Part shown: piece by piece, positions 59,522 through 64,000 of the stretch
Layout: the number at the start of each line of letters is the position of its first letter
Numbering within the stretch: position 1 is the stretch's first letter
Assembly: GCA_964632865.1 (NCBI GenBank)
Contig: CAZWDH010000002.1
Span: 6,454 to 70,453 of the forward strand
Source of the DNA: JAHDWY01 sp964632865
GTDB lineage: Bacteria; Hydrogenedentota; Hydrogenedentia; Hydrogenedentales; SLHB01
DNA length: 64,000 bases
Direction: 5' to 3'
Program-made: the position numbers and the translations under genes
Notes under the pieces: model-generated
What the model saw: the letters and a program-made list of their open reading frames with translations, nothing else
Databases searched by the model: none
Told to the model about the DNA's origin: nothing

Positions 59522-60295
59522 ATGCTCCCGGAACTGATAGTCCTCATCGCTTTCATCATCGGTGGCATCGTTCACACGGTCGCCGGCTTTGGCTCGGCTC
59601 TCGTCACCGTGACGCTCACGACGTTGATCATCGACATCCAGGTCGCCACGCCCCTCCAGGCCATGGCGGGCCTGTCGCTGTGCGTCTACATTTTCTATCA
59701 GCACCGCGCGCATTGGCTCTGGTTCGAGTCTTTGCCGCTCATCGTCGGCGTCGCTGCCGGAATTCCCTTCGGCACTTATGCGCTCACGTCCTTTCCTGAG
59801 TCCATCGTCCTGGGTTGCCTTGCCGTTGTCGTCCTCGGCTACGCGGTCTTCGATCTGATCGCCACGCGGCGGCGCGGCCAGGGCGAACTTATCGAGGACG
59901 GCGTTGACGAACCGAGGGCCACGCGGACGCAAGTCGGCACGGCGACCATTGTCGGCGTGCTGTCGGGCCTTCTTGTGGGGGCTTTTGCGGCAGGCGGACC
60001 GCCTGTCGTGATTTACGCGGCCATTCGCGGATGGCACAAGGAACGATTCAAATCCATCCTTCAGAGCCAATTCATCTTCAGCGGCGTCTTCCTGCTTCTT
60101 TGGCAGGCGTACTACGGTCTCATCACGCGAACGGTCGGCTGGTTCGCGCTCTTCGCCTTCCCGGGGCTCCTCGCAGGGGTGCTCGCCGGACGGATTATTG
60201 ACCGCCGAATCGACCACGCTCGGTTCCGAAAACTCGTCCTCGCCATGCTGATCATACTCGGCGTAACACTTCTAACCCGGGCGCTCGCCGGATAG
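59522..60295 (+). CDS. TauE/SafE family (DUF81) sulfite/anion exporter
   Basis: Membrane transporter of 257 residues with about eight helices in two repeats. Repeat signatures FIIGGIVHTVAGFGSALVTV and GVLSGLLVGAFAAGGPPVVIYAA are the family hallmark (G-x-x-x-G-x-x-G-x-G-G-x-P). Members export sulfite, sulfoacetate or similar anions. No sulfur-metabolism gene is nearby to fix the substrate. Convergent with the amino-acid permease, 26 bp apart. Confidence 0.88.
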   Translation: MLPELIVLIAFIIGGIVHTVAGFGSALVTVTLTTLIIDIQVATPLQAMAGLSLCVYIFYQHRAHWLWFESLPLIVGVAAGIPFGTYALTSFPESIVLGCLAVVVLGYAVFDLIATRRRGQGELIEDGVDEPRATRTQVGTATIVGVLSGLLVGAFAAGGPPVVIYAAIRGWHKERFKSILQSQFIFSGVFLLLWQAYYGLITRTVGWFALFAFPGLLAGVLAGRIIDRRIDHARFRKLVLAMLIILGVTLLTRALAG

Positions 60296-60321
60296 CGTCG
60301 AGCTCTCATGGGTGCGCTCCG

Positions 60322-61689
60322 TCAGGAATGGTGCGCGCGGTTGCCTCCCAAATCCCGTCCTGAACGAAGCAGTGTTTCTCGTCTGAGCCGGTAGTACGAC
60401 CACGCGGCAACGCTCAGCATGAGGTATGCCAGCGCGACGCCGGGCCGTTCGATCGCGATCAGCGCCACGAATCCAATCGACGCAATTACCGTGACTACCG
60501 TGCACAGGATGAGTACCCCCGTGGGAAATCGGATATATGCCGACGCAAACGCGTCCGGGTCTCGCGCGCGCAGCCGAAGACACGCGAAGCACATGACCGA
60601 CGTCATGAGCTGAATCCCCACGGCCGCCATGTAGCCGTAAAAGTCCAGGTCGCGCTGCGTCAGCATGAGGACAACCACGAGCCCAATGAAGACGCTCAAC
60701 GCCACGAGCGGCGCTTTGGCGTGAGGGGCAATCCGCGCGATACGCGAAGGCAACAGGCCGTCGCGTGCCTGGGCGTACAACTCGCGGGGAATCGCGATGG
60801 CCGCCGCGTTCAAGGATGTGAGTCCCGCCGTAACCGCCCCGAAATTCAAAAACGCGAGTAGCGCAGGCGAAAGTAACAGTGCGCCCGAAGCGCTGAGCGG
60901 GGCGTTGATCGACTCGTACGCGGCGGGATCGAATGGAAGAGAGTTGACGAAGACCATGCCGACGAGGATGTAGATCACCGCGACAAGACCGCTCCCCACA
61001 AACAAAGCCAGCGGTATGGTGCGGCGCGCATCGCGAATCTCTTCGCCCATCTCGGCCAGCACCTGGAATCCCAGGCAGGTGTTGTAACAGAGAATCACGG
61101 CGAGCAAGAATCCGCTCGCGCCTCCCCGAGGCACTACGGAAAACGCGAGATCGACCTGCGCAACGCCCGCAATGATGTATACGAGCAAGGCCGCCAGCAT
61201 CTGCGCTGCCATCACAATCTGAAGTCCCATGGCAAACCGGACGCCCAGCAAGAGGATGAAATAGAAGATCGTGACCACCGCGACCGCCGCAAGATGCGGA
61301 TGCGCAGCGACCGCCTTCGGCAATGGCATGTAACTGACCAGCGCCAGCGAAACGACACAGGTCGAACATGCGCCTCCCAATATCACCCATGCGGACGTGA
61401 TCGTGCCCATCACGGGAGAGAGCAGCCGGCTGGCGTACAGATACCCCGCGCCCGCACGCGGCAGGGCGCTCGCCAATTGGATAAGTGGAATCGCGCCCAG
61501 CAACGACACCACAATGGCAATCGCGAACGCGAGCCAGATGGCCGTACCCGCCTGCGCGCCAATGGGGCCGATGAGCGCGTAGATTCCCGCGCCCACGACG
61601 CCGCCCACCACAAATGCAATCGCACCGCCCAATCCAATCGTCCGGGCCAGTTCAGGCGTACAGCCTGGTGCGTTCGCTTCCTTAATCAT
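60322..61689 (-). CDS. APC family amino acid permease
   Basis: Polytopic transporter of 455 residues with about twelve helices. The APC start is clear: ARTIGLGGAIAFVVGGVVGAGIYALIGPIGAQAG, with unwound-helix glycine motif GxGIY, then AGAGYLYASRLLSPVMG, and a helix 6 region with AEMGEEIRDARRTIPLAL (EE-E-x-x-x-PRRxxP-like). It probably takes up amino acids or polyamines with protons. It is 79 bp upstream of the aldo/keto reductase end on the same strand direction, but no operon link is evident. Confidence 0.9.
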   Translation of the reverse strand: MIKEANAPGCTPELARTIGLGGAIAFVVGGVVGAGIYALIGPIGAQAGTAIWLAFAIAIVVSLLGAIPLIQLASALPRAGAGYLYASRLLSPVMGTITSAWVILGGACSTCVVSLALVSYMPLPKAVAAHPHLAAVAVVTIFYFILLLGVRFAMGLQIVMAAQMLAALLVYIIAGVAQVDLAFSVVPRGGASGFLLAVILCYNTCLGFQVLAEMGEEIRDARRTIPLALFVGSGLVAVIYILVGMVFVNSLPFDPAAYESINAPLSASGALLLSPALLAFLNFGAVTAGLTSLNAAAIAIPRELYAQARDGLLPSRIARIAPHAKAPLVALSVFIGLVVVLMLTQRDLDFYGYMAAVGIQLMTSVMCFACLRLRARDPDAFASAYIRFPTGVLILCTVVTVIASIGFVALIAIERPGVALAYLMLSVAAWSYYRLRRETLLRSGRDLGGNRAHHS

Positions 61690-61723
61690 AGCGGGCGTCG
61701 CGGTGTGACGTTCCCATCAAGAT

Positions 61724-62644
61724 CTAAACATCCTCGGGCACTTCTCCTGCCGAAGTAAGACGTTTCTTGGCTTCCTCGTACACGTCTGCGGGAAGAGGTC
61801 CGCGCATGGCCGTCTCCACGTTGTCGCGAAGGTGATCCGGTTCGAGCGTACCTACAATCGTCGTGTCGCAATGCGGATGCGACAGCGTAAACCGAAGCAA
61901 GAACGCCGTGCGCGACTCGCCGGGTTCGCGCAACTCGTCGAGCTTCGCCGCCTCGAACTTTTTCCACCGCTCCTCGTTAGACGCGCCCTTGGTCATGCCA
62001 GGTTCCCCGCGAGCCGCGCCGCCCCGGATGATGATCCCCGCACCTGCTTTGGCCGCCTTCGTGATGGCGTTTTCATGCCGGCGTTCCAGCGCAGAGTAAG
62101 GGATTTGGAACACGTCAAACACGCCCCAGTCGATATAGGTCTCCAGATGCGGATTCGTGCTGGAACACCCGATGAACTTCGTGGCGCCCATGGCTTTGAT
62201 TTCATTCAGCGTATCCACCAACCTGTATTGCTCCGCCTGTTCGACGGTGGGATTGTGCAACTGCAGGATATCGACGTGGTCTACCTGCATCTTCAACAGT
62301 GAATCCCCGATATTTCGGAGAAGATTGTCCTTCGTCCACACGTGCGGCGTCTCGTCGTGGTCGCCCGCGTACGTGACGTGGCATCCGCATTTCGTCGCAA
62401 GGTAGAACTCATCCCGCCGCGCCGACAGGTACCGGCCCAGATACAACTCGCTCTTGCCGTAGTCGTTCGCCGTGTCGATGAAATTGATGCCGGCGTCGAC
62501 GACCGCGTTGAGAATGATATTCGCCTGATCGTCCGTGCAGGGGCGTCCGCCCCAGATGCGTTCGCCACGGACCTCCATGGCGCCGTGACCCAATTGCGTG
62601 ACTTCAAGGCCCGTCCGGCCCAGTTTGCGTTTCGGTAGACTCAT
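61724..62644 (-). CDS. Aldo/keto reductase
   Basis: NADPH-dependent (beta/alpha)8 reductase of 306 residues. The tetrad is visible: Asp and Tyr of FIDTANDYGKSELYLG, Lys of LATKCGCH and His of ILQLHNPT. The GxTGLEVTQLGHGAMEV start and the late LSHPHCDTTIVGTLEPDHLRDNV are usual. ATG 62644 with AAGGAG upstream is used; the open frame reaches 62785 but crosses the promoter. Substrate unknown. Confidence 0.93.
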   Translation of the reverse strand: MSLPKRKLGRTGLEVTQLGHGAMEVRGERIWGGRPCTDDQANIILNAVVDAGINFIDTANDYGKSELYLGRYLSARRDEFYLATKCGCHVTYAGDHDETPHVWTKDNLLRNIGDSLLKMQVDHVDILQLHNPTVEQAEQYRLVDTLNEIKAMGATKFIGCSSTNPHLETYIDWGVFDVFQIPYSALERRHENAITKAAKAGAGIIIRGGAARGEPGMTKGASNEERWKKFEAAKLDELREPGESRTAFLLRFTLSHPHCDTTIVGTLEPDHLRDNVETAMRGPLPADVYEEAKKRLTSAGEVPEDV

Positions 62645-62702
62645 AGCGGCACTCCTTATTGGTTCGCGCGCGTTGCGAATGAATGAATTGCTGCCCGAAT
62701 CC

Positions 62703-62730
62703 ATTCTATCGGAATCCGCGCGCTGAACAA
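62703..62730 (-). promoter_or_regulatory. Promoter of the aldo/keto reductase gene
   Basis: Minus strand: TTGTTC (62730-62725), 16-bp spacer, TAGAAT (62708-62703), 58 bp before the ATG at 62644. Confidence 0.5.
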
Positions 62731-62796
62731 ATTGCTGCCGATGCATCGTGCAATGGGTTCCGGGTACACTGGTCCCGGCCTGCAAGGAGACCGATC

Positions 62797-64000
62797 ATGG
62801 GCGCCATACTGCTTGCTTCAATGCTTATATTCGCCGAACCCAACGATGCCGAAATCGCTGGGGCACACCTGGACCTGCGCGTTGTCGAGTCCACAACATC
62901 AAAGCCCGTTCCGTGCCGGGTTCACCTGCTCAATGCCGCGGGCGAAGCGCAGGACCCCGGCAACCTGCCCTTCTTCCGCGACCATTTCGTGTGCCAGGGC
63001 TCTGTTGCCCTGGACCTCGCGCCGGGAACGTACACGTATGAAATCGAGCGCGGCCCCGAGTACGAACGCGTGAAAGGCGAAGTGAGCCTTACCGCGGGTC
63101 AACAGCTTACGGTCGAAACCAAGCTGCGGCGACTCGTCAATCTGCCCGAACGCGGCTGGTATCCCGGTGATCTCCACGTGCATCGGCCCGTCGAAGACAT
63201 CGAACTGCTCATGCGCGCGGAAGATCTCTACGTTGCGCCGGTCATCACGTGGTGGAACAAGAAGAACCTCTGGTCGGAACGCTCGCTTCCCGGGGAGCCG
63301 CTGGTACGCTTCGACGGCGACCGGTTCTACCACCTCATGGCCGGTGAAGACGAGCGGAACGGAGGCGCCTTCCTTTACTTCAATCGCAACGAACCACTGG
63401 AAATTTCCGCCGCGGAAAAGGAATGGCCTTCGCCCATGGCGTTCCTGGAATCCAAAGGACCTGGCGTCTGGATCGACATCGAGAAACCCTTCTGGTGGGA
63501 CGTGCCCGTCGTCCTCGCCCACGGCTTCGGCGATTCGATTGGCCTCGCCAACAACCACATGTGCCGTTCGTCCATGTACGAAAGCGAAGCCTGGGGCAAG
63601 CCCCGCGACGCGGAACGCCTGCCCCCGCCGCGTGGAAACGGCTTCTGGTCGCAGGAAATCTACTACCACATCCTGAATTGCGGATTCCGGCTGCCGCCGT
63701 CCGCGGGAAGCGCCTCGGGCGTGCTGCCGAATCCCGTGGGATACAACCGGGTCTATGTGCAGGTTCCCGGCGAGTTCACGTACGACAAGTGGTGGGACGG
63801 CCTGCGCGCCGGACGTTCCTTCGTGACCAATGGACCACTCCTGCTGGTTCGGGCGAATGGCGAACTTCCCGGCCACGTCTTCAAGTCCGAAGACGCAATC
63901 GAAATTGCGGTCGCCGCGGAACTGATCGCGCAGGATCCGATCCCCGCCTTCGAGATCATTAAGAACGGCGTCGTCGAACGCAGGGTCACCATGGAAGACT
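62797..64000 (+). CDS. CehA/McbA-like (PHP-type) secreted metallohydrolase, 3' end cut by window
   Basis: Open frame from ATG 62797 (AAGGAG upstream) to the window edge, 401 codons visible with no stop. It begins with a signal-like GAILLASMLIFAEP, then a beta-sandwich (about 20-115). The PHP/CehA-type domain follows, opening with WYPGDLHVHRP (metal-binding H-x-H), and including YVAPVITWWNKKN, a HGFGDSIGLANNHM stretch and GYNRVYVQVPGEFTYDKWW near the middle. CehA/McbA proteins are phosphoesterase-like metal hydrolases, some acting on carbaryl; the family is common in planctomycete relatives. The C-terminal part lies outside. Confidence 0.75.
   Translation, partial: MGAILLASMLIFAEPNDAEIAGAHLDLRVVESTTSKPVPCRVHLLNAAGEAQDPGNLPFFRDHFVCQGSVALDLAPGTYTYEIERGPEYERVKGEVSLTAGQQLTVETKLRRLVNLPERGWYPGDLHVHRPVEDIELLMRAEDLYVAPVITWWNKKNLWSERSLPGEPLVRFDGDRFYHLMAGEDERNGGAFLYFNRNEPLEISAAEKEWPSPMAFLESKGPGVWIDIEKPFWWDVPVVLAHGFGDSIGLANNHMCRSSMYESEAWGKPRDAERLPPPRGNGFWSQEIYYHILNCGFRLPPSAGSASGVLPNPVGYNRVYVQVPGEFTYDKWWDGLRAGRSFVTNGPLLLVRANGELPGHVFKSEDAIEIAVAAELIAQDPIPAFEIIKNGVVERRVTMED

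Noticed and set aside
1..64000. tRNA, rRNA or riboswitch genes
   Set aside because: I looked for TPsiC-loop-like GTTCGANNC in gaps and for known leader motifs and saw none outside coding DNA. Without a covariance search, small RNAs cannot be excluded.

Overview
This is a GC-rich window of about 64 kb from a Gram-negative-type bacterium. Markers usually seen in the Planctomycetes/Lentisphaerae/Hydrogenedentes neighbourhood are present: PSCyt/PSD1 cytochrome proteins, a DUF1501 Tat protein, a DUF1559 pseudopilin-like protein, a PVC-type CxxCH propeller/HEAT protein, and paired acetylxylan-esterase-like hydrolases. It also has a full peptidoglycan/division (dcw) cluster whose MurE carries the DNPR motif typical of meso-diaminopimelate enzymes. 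Classical Planctomycetes lack most of that cluster, so I infer a peptidoglycan-making relative such as Hydrogenedentota. This assignment is by gene content only.

Layout. 1-3746: end of a MacAB/HlyD-type export system (adaptor, ATPase, permease). 4011-16379: dcw cluster mraZ - STAS protein - rsmH - ftsL - ftsI - murE - murF - mraY - murD - ftsW - murG, tightly packed with many ATGA overlaps, behind a sigma70-like promoter overlapped by MraZ-type TGG boxes. 16409-18567: two tandem HD-GYP paralogues, each with its own promoter. 18596-20948: deoC and a divergent Nramp-like transporter, ending in a hairpin. 20961-29668: penicillin-acylase-type hydrolase, a large propeller/PAS sensor without a kinase, a secreted parallel beta-helix protein and a double-domain esterase. 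29794-35990: PSCyt/PSD1 and DUF1501 pair with a probable DinB fragment between them, then a ceramidase-like protein. 36045-38208: glutamine-synthetase-like and SDR enzymes. 38464-42954: aa3-type oxidase locus in the order cupredoxin, coxA, coxC, two small membrane proteins, coxB. 43174-52547: second double esterase, URO-D-like protein, GT2, threonine synthase, an iron-type ABC binding protein and ATPase with no permease, PilZ, macrodomain and alpha/beta hydrolase. 52615-59270: a minus-strand run of a cytochrome/HEAT protein, DUF4253 lipoprotein, amidohydrolase with a stop-split Tat leader, pseudopilin and Tat TIM-barrel. 59522-64000: TauE exporter, APC permease, aldo/keto reductase and a CehA/McbA-like protein cut by the window end.

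How it fits together. The left third is envelope growth machinery. The rest looks like an aerobic or microaerobic heterotroph: secreted polymer, lipid and ester hydrolases, planctomycete-type c-type cytochrome proteins, sugar and amino-acid metabolism, and a terminal oxidase. Cyclic-di-GMP output parts (HD-GYP, PilZ) are scattered through it. Probable promoters recur with a -35 near TTGAC/TTGNA, a 16-19 bp spacer and a -10 often reading TAGANT.

The points I find most worth checking are: a CoxA that by eye lacks both the K-channel lysine and the D-channel aspartate; an in-frame TAA that separates a Tat leader from its amidohydrolase; an rsmH with no standard start codon before its conserved N-terminus; a STAS protein inside dcw lacking the usual phosphorylatable serine; MraY with about 130 extra residues; and a 156-bp element with 28-bp perfect inverted ends.
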